From contig JAAZAR010000121.1 of NCBI GenBank assembly GCA_012514235.1, positions 1 through 52,898 of the forward strand: DNA of 52,898 nt. Reading direction: 5' to 3'. Positions 27,501-35,129 of this stretch are shown here, piece after piece. This DNA comes from Actinomycetota bacterium (lineage in GTDB: Bacteria; Actinomycetota; Thermoleophilia; UBA2241). Below the pieces are notes generated by a model, which was not told where the DNA came from, searched no databases, and saw only the letters and a list, made by a program, of their open reading frames with translations. Every line of letters begins with the position of its first letter. Within the stretch, counting starts at the first letter, position 1. A program made the position numbers and the translations under genes.

Positions 27501-28965
27501 ATCGGCGGTGAGTACCCCGGAGGGCGCGGCGGCGCTGCGCGCCGCCGCGCCCTCCGGTCTCACCTTCAACGAGGCGTTCCGCAAGGTAGGTGCCGTCTCC
27601 CACAAGGTCCCGACCAGCGGGCAGGACTTCGTATGGCACTCGCCGCGGGACGTCAGCTGGGGCATCCGCGTCGACGCGGTCACCGATCCCACGTCCACGA
27701 GCTACGTGTCTCCCGAGAAGGCGCAGCAGGTGCTCGATGTCGCCGTTGCCACGTGGAAGAACCTCGTCGGCAAGGGATGGCGAGAGCCGGAGGCGATGAT
27801 CACCCTCACGGTGCGCGACTACGGCGACCCCGGTGTGTACCAGGGAGCCACCACCAAGGGCGTCTTCGGCCAGCCGTGGGTCTACGTCAACAGCCGCCTG
27901 ACGGCGGGTGTGCGCATGGCCACGGCCGTCTCCCACGAGATGGGGCACGTGTTCCAGCGCCAGCTCACCACCAACCTCGGCACGACGTGGGTGGACGAGG
28001 CGGTGGCCGAGTGGGTGGCCTGGGACACGCTCGGCGCGGCCTGCGACCTCCAGGCGAGCTTCGAGTACGGCAGCGACTTTCCGACGGCGCCCTTCCCGGA
28101 CGGCTTCTGGTGGGGCTACACGCCGGAGCAGGCCTACGGCGCCGGCGCGTTCATCATCTGGCTGGCGGACACCTACGGGCCCACGGCCGTGCTCAACATC
28201 TACGACACCCTGACGCTACGGCCGGACTACTGGTACGACGCCAGGGCGACGTTCCTCGCGGCCACCGGCCGCGGCGTGCCGCAACTGGTAGGCGAGTTCG
28301 CCACGGAGTTCTGGCTGCAGACCTACGACCCCATCCGTGCGTACACCTGGTCGAGCCGGGTCATCGACCGCATCCCGGACTACACGGGCAAGACGGTGCC
28401 GCTCTCCATGGGGGCCGACTCCAGCCTGGGGCTCGCCTTCGGGCCGACGTTTGAGTTCGCCGCGACGCTCACCGGCAAGCCCATGGTTGCGCTGGCGTCG
28501 GGACTGCCGGACGGCGCCGTGCTCGACGTGTACCGGGACTCGACCGGCGCCTCGGCTCCGCCGTCCGCTCCGGTCAAGATCGGGACGATCTCGAGTCTCA
28601 CGCCGGTCCTGGATCTGGGCAGCTACGCCGGCGACTGCTACCGCGTGGTCGCGGTCACGCCCGCCGGCGCCGGCCTCTCGGCGAGTCTCACCGTGGAGGC
28701 GGTGCGACTGCTCTCACTCGTGCCGGCGAGCGCCCCCAAGGGCGGCGGCGCCACCATCACGCTCAGCGGCTGCGGCTTCGGGATCCGAAAGGGCACCGTG
28801 ATGGTCGGACCGGCGGTTGTGGACCAGGGCAACATCAGCACGTGGACCGACACCAAGATCGTGTTCACCATGCCCAACATGGGCACTTCGACGGGCGCCC
28901 AGGCGGTCCTGGTCCAGCCGCTCGTCGGCGGCCCGGCCAACACACTGGATCTGACGGTGATCTGA
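24580..28965 (+). CDS. 1461-residue secreted multidomain zinc metallopeptidase with IPT/TIG domains
   Basis: Domains in order: signal peptide (about 1-42); a fibronectin-III-like domain (about 70-165); a jelly-roll-like beta domain with FKGTRISLVAPRGRAYGKV (about 170-295); an Ig-like domain; an IPT/TIG domain starting PTITSISPLSVPEGGAVTITG (about 405-490) and a second starting PSVTYVNPYPYEMDG; several more beta domains; a gluzincin peptidase domain with SHEMGHVF (HEMGH at 1119-1123) and WVDEAVAEW, whose E1140 is the likely third zinc ligand; and a final IPT/TIG domain starting LLSLVPASAPKGGGATITLSG. The zinc site is complete, so an active protease is expected. There is no LPxTG or membrane anchor at the C-terminus. 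ATG 24580 has GGGGGGA upstream. It faces the S41 protease across a shared promoter region. Confidence 0.87.
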   Translation: MQHRCPAELRRGPSFHVLAVVFAAFALLALSSAAAGVAGAAPGAAGAGVRPAPAERRAGPTVDPSGPTVKLTAPSISCASSAKTSFKVSWAASPALPAGGFDAYRVEYREPGVDYWLIWQKATAARSATFAAQAGHAYEFRAAAAKSADQSVVGPWSAVRPVAVPADDASFKVTNKWTSAKASGAYLGKLRASTAKGATATCAFKGTRISLVAPRGRAYGKVAAYVRSRSGTKWSAFKLIKTVDLYAKSTRARVVTTLASYPSATQERQVRLVVTGKKNRRSRGAKVAIDGLAVRGAPHATGAYQVNVTPANPSVVVAQQIQFTAGIPGCADQSLEWSVYRTDRFGAWHTDEAGSITPGGLYTAPSLPTKTVADAGDDHRQYWVKAVAAANPDELVRLVQVTVDPLPAPTITSISPLSVPEGGAVTITGTGFSDPSGAPQVFFSTIEATVTSHSDTRITAVAPGGWQAGQTEVTVTVRVVTREQTAFAPDHVTITDLDTPPSVTYVNPYPYEMDGSPDASPGDTLYIEGWGFSPEATGNQVRFAGGSVVTEGAYTAKPWVGANYGVLSVIVPDGAQTGLLQVRRIGTDWSAGVTVTINPATVVTAGLHQSFNGIVTAPQLVSNGTWGNEEWLLQGSGFSKLRIANYSETTPGVFWLDIRRNGVTKTRIMRAVSDTLAVPHRGWGEQLMFPDELFADAQPGDSVELRVRGDELTNRYERASAWFLVTLGERPYWGSIDLLPSKDFVAWWGPSYTIARGSWLRITGSGATQQLTAPGLWSGTLPLGADGIALKLVPLTTNGTYTITNQTSGESTQLVVADVGKFSTWSYGSDTQTDLHTVGVRMRFAGGEITVPPGAFSTDDLGPYTTYFSLQVSHDPSDAMPWDPVITDGGRTFSVRVTPNVTRLLKPITVTVPYDTAGRTTVPFLGMWDHSSALYYDFRLSGAQIDTVNHKLTYTIPAGEYVDPAAKRSPAAKGSAVSTPEGAAALRAAAPSGLTFNEAFRKVGAVSHKVPTSGQDFVWHSPRDVSWGIRVDAVTDPTSTSYVSPEKAQQVLDVAVATWKNLVGKGWREPEAMITLTVRDYGDPGVYQGATTKGVFGQPWVYVNSRLTAGVRMATAVSHEMGHVFQRQLTTNLGTTWVDEAVAEWVAWDTLGAACDLQASFEYGSDFPTAPFPDGFWWGYTPEQAYGAGAFIIWLADTYGPTAVLNIYDTLTLRPDYWYDARATFLAATGRGVPQLVGEFATEFWLQTYDPIRAYTWSSRVIDRIPDYTGKTVPLSMGADSSLGLAFGPTFEFAATLTGKPMVALASGLPDGAVLDVYRDSTGASAPPSAPVKIGTISSLTPVLDLGSYAGDCYRVVAVTPAGAGLSASLTVEAVRLLSLVPASAPKGGGATITLSGCGFGIRKGTVMVGPAVVDQGNISTWTDTKIVFTMPNMGTSTGAQAVLVQPLVGGPANTLDLTVI

Positions 28966-29047
28966 GCGGGCGGCGAGGGGCGGCGACGGCGCCGGGGGGG
29001 ACGGCGCGGCGGGCTGGATCCGCCGCCCCGTCGTCCCGCCGCCCCAC

Positions 29048-29113
29048 GCCGCGGCCCTCTCGCCGCCCGTCGCCGTGCTCTCGTTGCCCCCGCCGCGGCC
29101 CTCTCGCCGCCCC
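29048..29113. repeat. 22-base direct repeat in a GC-rich spacer
   Basis: The 22 bases starting CGCCGCGGCCCTCTCGCCGC occur at 29048 and again at 29091, and CCCCACGCCGCGG occurs at 29043 and 29111. The spacer between the metallopeptidase and the diiron gene (252 bases) holds no gene. The repeat looks like local slippage or duplication. Confidence 0.5.
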
Positions 29114-29217
29114 CACGCCGCGGCGCACTGTGCCGCCCCGCCCACGTCGACGGGTTAACTCGCCCACCTGCGGGCAGTCTCCTATCGGCATCGTTTCCAC
29201 GACGGGAGGGGGACTCC

Positions 29218-29940
29218 GTGGACCAGGCAATCGACCTCAAGCGCGAGTACGAGGCGACGCTCGCGCGGCCGCGCTACGCGTACTCTTCGGGCGCGCGCAT
29301 CTTCTTTCGCAGCATGGACAGGCTGGCCGGCAAGGAGGAGACCCTGCCCAAGGTGCGGGTCATCGAGTCGCTCGCCTCAATCCCGTACCGAGCTTGGGAG
29401 AGCCGCCAGTACGGGCGCATCCAGCGTCACTACGGCGACCCGGGGATCGTGCACGACGCCCAGGAGATCCTGCGGTACGGACGGGCGGCGCAGGACAACG
29501 AGGTCCAGCACCTGCGCATCATCGAGGAGAAGCTCCGCGCTGAGGCCGTCAAGGACCCGCGGTACATGACCCGGCCGCTGCCGGAACTCATGTCGGAGTC
29601 CTACAACCTGTTCTCGGCCACGCTGGCGCGTCTCGGGATCCGCAGGGCGTTCCTGCTGAACGCGGAGTTCGAGGACCACGCGGAGCACACCTACGCCGAG
29701 CTGGTGCAGGCACACCCTGAGTGGGAGGAGGCGCCGGTGGAGGACGGCCACGCGGTGCGTGAGTATGCGGCCTACCACGGGCTGGAAGGGTTCGCGAGCG
29801 TGGCAGATGTATTCCGCCGGATAGGGCTCGACGAGCGCGATCACCGCAACGCGAGCTTCGCGTTCGCCGGCATGCGCGAGTACATCGTCCGCTACGAGGG
29901 CATGCCGGAGGTGCCGGGGGAGAGGAGCGCGGCGGCGTGA
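29218..29940 (+). CDS. alternative-oxidase-like diiron carboxylate protein
   Basis: A 240-residue mostly helical protein with the four-helix diiron pattern of alternative oxidase (AOX/PTOX): E50 in VIESLASIP, E95 and H98 in DNEVQHL, E152 in AEFEDHAEHTY, and E206 and H209 in LDERDHR. Spacings (45, 57 and 54 residues between the four Glu) are close to those of characterised AOX (about 39, 51 and 53), and Tyr159 lies seven residues after E152, as does the conserved AOX tyrosine. AOX reduces oxygen to water with quinol at the membrane surface. The two hydrophobic membrane-binding helices are not pronounced here, so quinol use is uncertain. GTG start with GGGAGGGGG upstream. No respiratory genes adjoin. 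Confidence 0.68.
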   Translation: MDQAIDLKREYEATLARPRYAYSSGARIFFRSMDRLAGKEETLPKVRVIESLASIPYRAWESRQYGRIQRHYGDPGIVHDAQEILRYGRAAQDNEVQHLRIIEEKLRAEAVKDPRYMTRPLPELMSESYNLFSATLARLGIRRAFLLNAEFEDHAEHTYAELVQAHPEWEEAPVEDGHAVREYAAYHGLEGFASVADVFRRIGLDERDHRNASFAFAGMREYIVRYEGMPEVPGERSAAA

Positions 29941-30023
29941 GCCGCCGCAGGGCGGCGCCGCACGCGGCTCGCCGCGCTTCGCGCCGCCGCCCCCCGCCGG
30001 GAGCCGGACGTCCCGGATGCAGC

Positions 30024-30029
30024 TACACT
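30024..30029 (+). promoter_or_regulatory. -10 box TACACT for a leaderless gene
   Basis: Nine bases separate the hexamer from the ATG at 30039, where the gene starts with two ATG codons in a row and no ribosome binding site. Confidence 0.5.
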
Positions 30030-30038
30030 GGACGTCCG

Positions 30039-31007
30039 ATGATGCACGTCCGAAACGCCGCGCTTCGCGCCGCCGCACTCGCCGCCGTCGCGCTTCTGGC
30101 CGCCGTCCTGGCGGCCCAGTCGGCTGCCGCCGGCCCGTACGCCAATCCCTCGCCCTCGGAGATCCGCGCCAAGCTCCAGTCTGCGGCCGCCGCCCGGTCC
30201 ATCCCGCCCAAGATCCTCTACGGCATCGCCTGGCAGGAGAGCACCTGGCGGCAGTTCGACGCGAACGGCGACCCGCTCATCGGGTACGACGGCAAGGGCA
30301 TCGGCATCATGCAGGTCACGACCATTCCCGCCGGCGTCGACGTGGAGCGCCTCAAGACCGACATCGACTACAACATCGCCGTCGGAGCAGACATCCTCGT
30401 CGTCAAGTGGGGATACGCGCCGTCGGTCTTCCCGGTCATCGGCGACGGCGACCCGCGCTGCTACGAGAACTGGTTCTTCGCCGTCTGGGCGTACAACGGC
30501 TGGGTGCGCGGCAACCCGTACCCGTACCGCATCTGGCAGCACGTCGCCGACGGCCGCGGCCTGTGGACGGGGCTCGCCCTGACACCGGTCCCGGAGGCCT
30601 GGCTCGTGAGCGGCTTCCCTGTCCCGCCGGTCTCGACACCGCAGCCGGCCCACTGGTGGAGCCCCACGCCGCGGCCGCAGCCTGTCTTGAGCGTGCCCAG
30701 GGTCCAGAAGAGGGTCAAGGTCGGCGACCGCTTCACCGCCTCCGGCACCCTCTCTCCGCGCCATGAGGCCGGCGTCCACTCGGTCGAGCTGCGCCTGTAC
30801 CGCAAGAACGGCTCTCGGTGGGTCCTGCGTCGTACCGCGCCGACTACCAACCGCGACGCCGGCGGCGTCGGCGCCGACCTCACGCGCTGGGCCAGGACCC
30901 TCACGCTCGGCAAGGCCGGCCGCTGGAAGCTCGTCGCCTACGCGCTCCCGGACGCCGACCACGCCGCCGCCACCTCCAAGGCGGCTCATGTGACCGTCGT
31001 GCGCTGA
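30039..31007 (+). CDS. secreted lytic transglycosylase-like protein
   Basis: A 322-residue exported protein. The signal peptide is about residues 1-32 (Ala/Leu-rich, ending AAA). Residues about 40-190 are an SLT-type lysozyme fold with the catalytic Glu in YGIAWQESTW (E67), then GKGIGIMQVT and the YNIAVGADIL helix and NWFFAVWAYNGW typical of the family. A Pro-rich linker leads to a C-terminal beta domain of about 95 residues (VGDRFTASGTLSPRH, WKLVAYALPD) with an Ig-like look. Such enzymes cleave the glycan strands of peptidoglycan to 1,6-anhydro products. Probably translated from a leaderless mRNA. Confidence 0.88.
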   Translation: MMHVRNAALRAAALAAVALLAAVLAAQSAAAGPYANPSPSEIRAKLQSAAAARSIPPKILYGIAWQESTWRQFDANGDPLIGYDGKGIGIMQVTTIPAGVDVERLKTDIDYNIAVGADILVVKWGYAPSVFPVIGDGDPRCYENWFFAVWAYNGWVRGNPYPYRIWQHVADGRGLWTGLALTPVPEAWLVSGFPVPPVSTPQPAHWWSPTPRPQPVLSVPRVQKRVKVGDRFTASGTLSPRHEAGVHSVELRLYRKNGSRWVLRRTAPTTNRDAGGVGADLTRWARTLTLGKAGRWKLVAYALPDADHAAATSKAAHVTVVR

Positions 31008-31117
31008 AGGCCGGACGCGTTCGGCTCGCGGCGGCGGCCGACCGGACCACGTCGCCTGCGCTCGGTCCGGCCCCCACTCCGCGCTCTATCCCTCATCTCA
31101 TCGCGGCCTTCGTCCGA

Positions 31118-31123
31118 TAGGAT
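31118..31123 (+). promoter_or_regulatory. -10 box TAGGAT
   Basis: A good hexamer 106 bases before the ATG at 31230, giving a leader of about 100 bases. No regulatory structure is evident in the leader. Confidence 0.35.
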
Positions 31124-31229
31124 TCCTGTCGCCACGATCCGCGGGGCACGTCGGTCGTGGAGAGTGGACGGTCGGCTCTTGGAGGCGCCATCGCGAGCGC
31201 CAGAGGGTGACGGCAGCGGGGGAGGGGAC

Positions 31230-33080
31230 ATGCTCATCGCGACGTTCGGACCCACCACGGCCTGGGTGGGCAAGACGATCAGCTACGACGACGGCCGCTA
31301 CACGCTCGAGGACTTCGGTGAGATCGGCGCGTCGGCAGTCGTGGACTACGACCGCCACGGTCACCTCGTTTGGGCCTACGACGGCCTGCGCGAGTGGGTG
31401 TACCAGACCGCGGGCGAGCCTGTGCAGAGTGCCGCGGCGGCGCAGGCCTCTGAGGCTGCGGCGACGGAGGGGCAGGGGGTTGCGCCCTCGGCGGCCGAGG
31501 CCCAGGGCGAGGGGCCCGCCCCGGCAGAGGCGCCTCCAGCCGGGGCCGAGCCTGGTTCCGCGGAGGCGCACGCAGCGGCAGAGGTCACTGCGCAGACACT
31601 GAACGTCGAGGCCTCAGGAGCCGTCGACGCCCAGTCTCCCGCAGCCGGTCCCGCGGCGGGCGAGCAGGAGCCCGCGGTGGAGGCGGTCGCGGCGGCGGCG
31701 CCGGCGCCGGCGACCGCTCCGACGGCGGGGCCGGCGGGTCCGACGGCGGGGCCTGTTGAACCGGCGGCGGCGCAGCCTACCGGCGGCGAGCCCGGCCGGG
31801 GCGCGAGCCGCCGCGGCTGGTTCATCCTCGGCGGCGTCGTCATCGTCGCGCTGATCATCGGCGTGCTCGTGACCGACGGGCGCTGGCGCGACGGTCTCGG
31901 CGTGGCGTTCACGCTGGTGGCGGCCCTTGCGGTGGTGGCGCTCGTGATCGCCGCGGTCAAGCCGGCGACGCTGGGCCGCTGGTTCGGCGGCGCGCAGGCG
32001 CGGACGCTTGTTGTCACGTTCGGCGTGGTAGCGGCGGGCTGCTTCGTCCTCGCCGCCGTCCTCTGGTGGATGCCGCACTACGAGGTCGTGGCGCCGGCCG
32101 ACACCCGCATCGCCCTGGACGAGAAGCCGGAGATCACGGTGCTGGTCGTCAATCGCGGCCTCTTCGGCGGCACGTACAGCGCCGCCTATGCGGTGGACGG
32201 TCACGAGCAGGACGCCGTCGCCTTCCCCCTCGGCGGGGGCGACGGCCGCGAACTCACGCTCTCGCTGTCCACGGACGCCGAGCGCGGCCCCGTGCTGCTC
32301 ACGCTCGGCGGCGCGTCCATCGAGGCGCGGGCCGTCCTGCCGCCTACCTTCACGGTCGCACCGCTGCAGCTCGACCCGTCGCCGGCGAAGCTGGGCGACT
32401 CCGTCGTGCTCGCCACCACCGTCGAGAACGTCGGCGACCTCGCCGGCACCTTCGACGGCGTCCTCACGGCCAACGGCGAGGAGTTCCTGACGCAGCCGGT
32501 GAAGGTCGGCCCCGGCAGGTCGGTGGATGTGACCTACGACATCACCGCCGACGTCGCCGGCGAGTACGACCTCACTCTCGGCGACGCGGCCGCGACCTTC
32601 GTCGTCGTCGAGCCCGTCCGCCTCAAGAACGGCTACGTGATCAAGCGCTCCGTGTCCGGCGGCCGCGCCTCGCTCAGCATCGTGAACAAGACCGGCTCCG
32701 ACGCCGTCGCCGTCTTCACGCGCACGAGCAACAAGCGCAAACCCGTCCTGGCCGTGTACGTGCGTGCGGGCAAGAAGGCCAAGCTCACCGGCATCCCGGA
32801 CGGCAGCTACGTGTTCTGGGACTGCTGCGGCAGCGACTTCAACTGGACGATGCGCGACTTCTACACGCCGGTCGAGTACAAGCGCTGGCTCGATCCGCTC
32901 GAGTTCGACACCACCCAGTCGACCAAACGCTGGACCACGTACTGGTCAGACGCCTACTACAACTACTCGCAGGGTCACACGCGGACCACCACCCATTGGA
33001 CCAACTGGACGATCACTCTCGGCACTGGGGAGAGCAAATACACGAGGGTGGTCGAGGAGACGGGGTTCCCGCAGTTCTGA
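31230..33080 (+). CDS. membrane protein with CARDB-like extracellular domains
   Basis: A 616-residue protein. Residues 1-65 form a small cytosolic beta domain (WVGKTISYDDGRYTLEDFGE, HLVWAYDGLREWVYQ). An Ala/Pro/Glu-rich linker of about 120 residues leads to three transmembrane helices (around 195-215, 220-245 and 255-285), then two CARDB/Ig-like domains (EITVLVVNRGLFGGTYSA; GDSVVLATTVENVGDLAGTFDG) and a C-terminal domain rich in Tyr, Trp and Thr that contains WDCCGSDFNW. The ATG at 31230 has GGGGGAGGGG upstream; an earlier in-frame ATG (31164) lacks one. It resembles a receptor or adhesin with an inside sensor part. Function unknown. Confidence 0.78.
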   Translation: MLIATFGPTTAWVGKTISYDDGRYTLEDFGEIGASAVVDYDRHGHLVWAYDGLREWVYQTAGEPVQSAAAAQASEAAATEGQGVAPSAAEAQGEGPAPAEAPPAGAEPGSAEAHAAAEVTAQTLNVEASGAVDAQSPAAGPAAGEQEPAVEAVAAAAPAPATAPTAGPAGPTAGPVEPAAAQPTGGEPGRGASRRGWFILGGVVIVALIIGVLVTDGRWRDGLGVAFTLVAALAVVALVIAAVKPATLGRWFGGAQARTLVVTFGVVAAGCFVLAAVLWWMPHYEVVAPADTRIALDEKPEITVLVVNRGLFGGTYSAAYAVDGHEQDAVAFPLGGGDGRELTLSLSTDAERGPVLLTLGGASIEARAVLPPTFTVAPLQLDPSPAKLGDSVVLATTVENVGDLAGTFDGVLTANGEEFLTQPVKVGPGRSVDVTYDITADVAGEYDLTLGDAAATFVVVEPVRLKNGYVIKRSVSGGRASLSIVNKTGSDAVAVFTRTSNKRKPVLAVYVRAGKKAKLTGIPDGSYVFWDCCGSDFNWTMRDFYTPVEYKRWLDPLEFDTTQSTKRWTTYWSDAYYNYSQGHTRTTTHWTNWTITLGTGESKYTRVVEETGFPQF

Positions 33081-33111
33081 TCGGCCGCAGGAGACCACAT
33101 GCCGGGAGCGA

Positions 33112-33151
33112 GCCGGAGGCCCGGTCGCCGGGAGGCGGCCGGGCCTCCGGC
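33112..33151. terminator. hairpin after the CARDB-like gene
   Basis: A 13-base perfect stem, GCCGGAGGCCCGG (33112-33124) with 33139-33151, and a 14-base loop, 31 bases past the stop codon. Confidence 0.6.
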
Positions 33152-33168
33152 GTGAGACACTGTCGCGC

Positions 33169-33633
33169 GTGGGCGACGAGCGCGACATGCCGCGCAAGAA
33201 GAGGGCGAAGCAGCCGGACCCGGACTTCGCCTCCTGCGCCTGGTTGCTGATCGGGACGTTCCGGACGGCGGCCGGCTGGCTGGACCTGACGGCCGGCCGC
33301 CTCCGCTTCTCGACGCCCGAGGAAGTCGTGTTCGACGTCGCCGTGGAGCGCATCAGCGACGTCGACTGGCCCTGGTACTACTTCGGCGGCGGCGTGAAGC
33401 TCACCGCCGCCGGCGTCCGCTACCGCCTCTCCTTCGTGCTGCCCAACGGCGGCGAGTGCCCAGAGGCGCGGGCGACCGCGGCCGCCGGCGATCCGGCCGC
33501 TCTCGCCCTCGTCGTGCACAAGGCCTCCGACATCGGCGCCGGACACAAGGTCGGCAAAGAGTGGAAGCGCCGGCTCGCGGAGGCCGTCCCGGCTGCGCCC
33601 CGCAGTCCCGCCGGACCGGACAGCCCCGGCTGA
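33169..33633 (+). CDS. GRAM/PH-like domain protein
   Basis: A 154-residue soluble protein. The core (about 20-100) reads as a GRAM/PH fold: AAGWLDLTAGRLRFST, VVFDVAVERISDVDWPWYYFGGGVKLTAAGVRYRLSFVLP. GRAM-like domains bind lipid or protein at membranes. The GTG at 33169 is used, seven bases after a weak -10 (GACACT, 33156-33161); ATG 33187 is an alternative that only loses six residues. The C-terminal 50 residues are Ala/Pro-rich. Confidence 0.7.
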   Translation: MGDERDMPRKKRAKQPDPDFASCAWLLIGTFRTAAGWLDLTAGRLRFSTPEEVVFDVAVERISDVDWPWYYFGGGVKLTAAGVRYRLSFVLPNGGECPEARATAAAGDPAALALVVHKASDIGAGHKVGKEWKRRLAEAVPAAPRSPAGPDSPG

Positions 33634-33709
33634 GCCGGCGCCTCCCGGCCCGCCGGGCCGGTCCCCGACCGGCGCCTACCGGCCCTTCCCGCGCCCGGAC
33701 CCGCTTCGA

Positions 33710-33715
33710 TACAGT
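33710..33715 (+). promoter_or_regulatory. -10 box TACAGT
   Basis: The hexamer lies 35 bases before the ATG at 33751, and the short leader carries a GGGGAGGGG ribosome binding site. Confidence 0.45.
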
Positions 33716-33750
33716 AGTACGCGGAGCCCGGAGAACTACCGGGGAGGGGT

Positions 33751-35070
33751 ATGGGCGCGGTCGCAGCCGCGCCGAGGGGGAGGTCCGTCGTGCCGCAGTC
33801 AGTCGCGTTCCGCCACCGTCAGTGTCCGCTCAGACCCGTCGTCCTGCGCGCCGCGACGACAGTCATCGCCGTCGCCCTCGCACTGCTCGCGATCGTCGTC
33901 GCGCCGCCGGACGTCTTCGCCGGCGGCTGGCTGCAGCAGGCCTCCGGCACCACGTCGTCGTTCCGCGCCATCGACTTCGCCGACGCCTCGCACGGCTGGG
34001 CTGTCGGCGAGGCCGGTCTGGTGCGGGCCATGGCCAACGGAGGTGCCGCCTGGGCGCCGCAGACCTCCGGCGTGTCGCAGGAGCTGTACGGCGTAGCCTT
34101 CGCGGATGTGTCGCACGGCTGGGCGGTGGGAGAGGGCGGCGTCGTCGTCGCGACCGTCAACGGTGGGGCGGGCTGGGAGGCGCAGACGTCGGGCACGTTC
34201 AGCACCCTGTACGGCGTAGCCGCCGCCGGATCTTCACACGCCTGGGCGGTGGGCATGGGCGGCACGATCGTCGCCACCGCCAATGCCGGCGCCATGTGGG
34301 ACGGTCAGGCGTCCCCGACGACCCAGCACCTCACCGCGGTCACCTTCGTCGACGCGTTGCACGGCTGGGCCGTCGGTCACGCCGGCGTGATCCTCGCCAC
34401 CGCGAACGGCGGCGCCTCCTGGCAGGCACAGGCGTCGGGCACGTCGGCCGAGCTGACGGACGTCAGCTTCGTCGATGCCTCCCACGGCTGGGCGGTCGGC
34501 GCCGGCGGCGTGATCCTGTCGACCGTCGACGGCGGTGTGCACTGGACGCCCCAGAGCGCCGGCGCCGCCTTCACGTGGCGACTCTCCGGCGTGGACGCCG
34601 CGGACGCCTCGCACGCCTGGGCGGTCGCCGAGTGGGGCAGGATCATCGCCACCGAGGACGGCGGCGCCACCTGGACCGCGCAAACGTCCGGGACGGACAG
34701 GAGCCTCGCCGGCGTCGTCTTCACCGACGCGACGCACGGCTGGGCCTGCGGGCAGTTCGGGACCATCCTCGTCACGACGACGGGCGGCGTCTCGCCCCCG
34801 CCGCTGGCCAAGGCACCGCTCATCACCAAGGTGAGCCCGACGGCGGCCAGGCGCGGCGCCGTGGTCACGCTGACGGGCAAGTACTTCGGCGCCAAGCGCG
34901 GGAAGAGCTCGGTGCGCTTCGGCGGCAAGACCTGCGCCAAGTATCTCTCGTGGAGCGCCACGCGTATCCGCTGCAAGGTGCCGGGGAAAGCCGCCGTCGG
35001 CACGGTCAAGGTGACCGTGAAGACGGCGGCCGGCACGAGCAACGTCAAGAAGCTCAGGGTGAAGCGGTAG
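33751..35070 (+). CDS. secreted seven-bladed Ycf48-like propeller with an IPT/TIG domain
   Basis: A 439-residue exported protein with a late hydrophobic signal core (about 33-58). Residues about 60-350 hold seven copies of a 42-residue unit with the core SHGWAVGEGGVILATxNGG and W-x(2)-Q-x-SGT between units. The last unit lacks the W-x(2)-Q part while the chain opens with WLQQASGT, so the ring closes by the usual strand exchange. This is the BNR/Ycf48-type propeller. A final IPT/TIG domain (PLITKVSPTAARRGAVVTLTG) has a Lys/Arg-rich end. Ycf48 itself helps photosystem II assembly; outside phototrophs such proteins are surface proteins of unknown role. The repeats are coding, not a DNA array. 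Confidence 0.85.
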   Translation: MGAVAAAPRGRSVVPQSVAFRHRQCPLRPVVLRAATTVIAVALALLAIVVAPPDVFAGGWLQQASGTTSSFRAIDFADASHGWAVGEAGLVRAMANGGAAWAPQTSGVSQELYGVAFADVSHGWAVGEGGVVVATVNGGAGWEAQTSGTFSTLYGVAAAGSSHAWAVGMGGTIVATANAGAMWDGQASPTTQHLTAVTFVDALHGWAVGHAGVILATANGGASWQAQASGTSAELTDVSFVDASHGWAVGAGGVILSTVDGGVHWTPQSAGAAFTWRLSGVDAADASHAWAVAEWGRIIATEDGGATWTAQTSGTDRSLAGVVFTDATHGWACGQFGTILVTTTGGVSPPPLAKAPLITKVSPTAARRGAVVTLTGKYFGAKRGKSSVRFGGKTCAKYLSWSATRIRCKVPGKAAVGTVKVTVKTAAGTSNVKKLRVKR

Positions 35071-35129
35071 CCGGTGCCGGGCCGCGGGCGGCGCACCGGG
35101 ATCACGCGCCGCTCGTCGCCGGCGCGCTC

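Noticed and set aside
33960..34790. Regular repeats that could suggest a CRISPR or tandem DNA array
   Set aside because: The period is 120-130 bases, copies are imperfect, and they encode the seven propeller blades in one frame.
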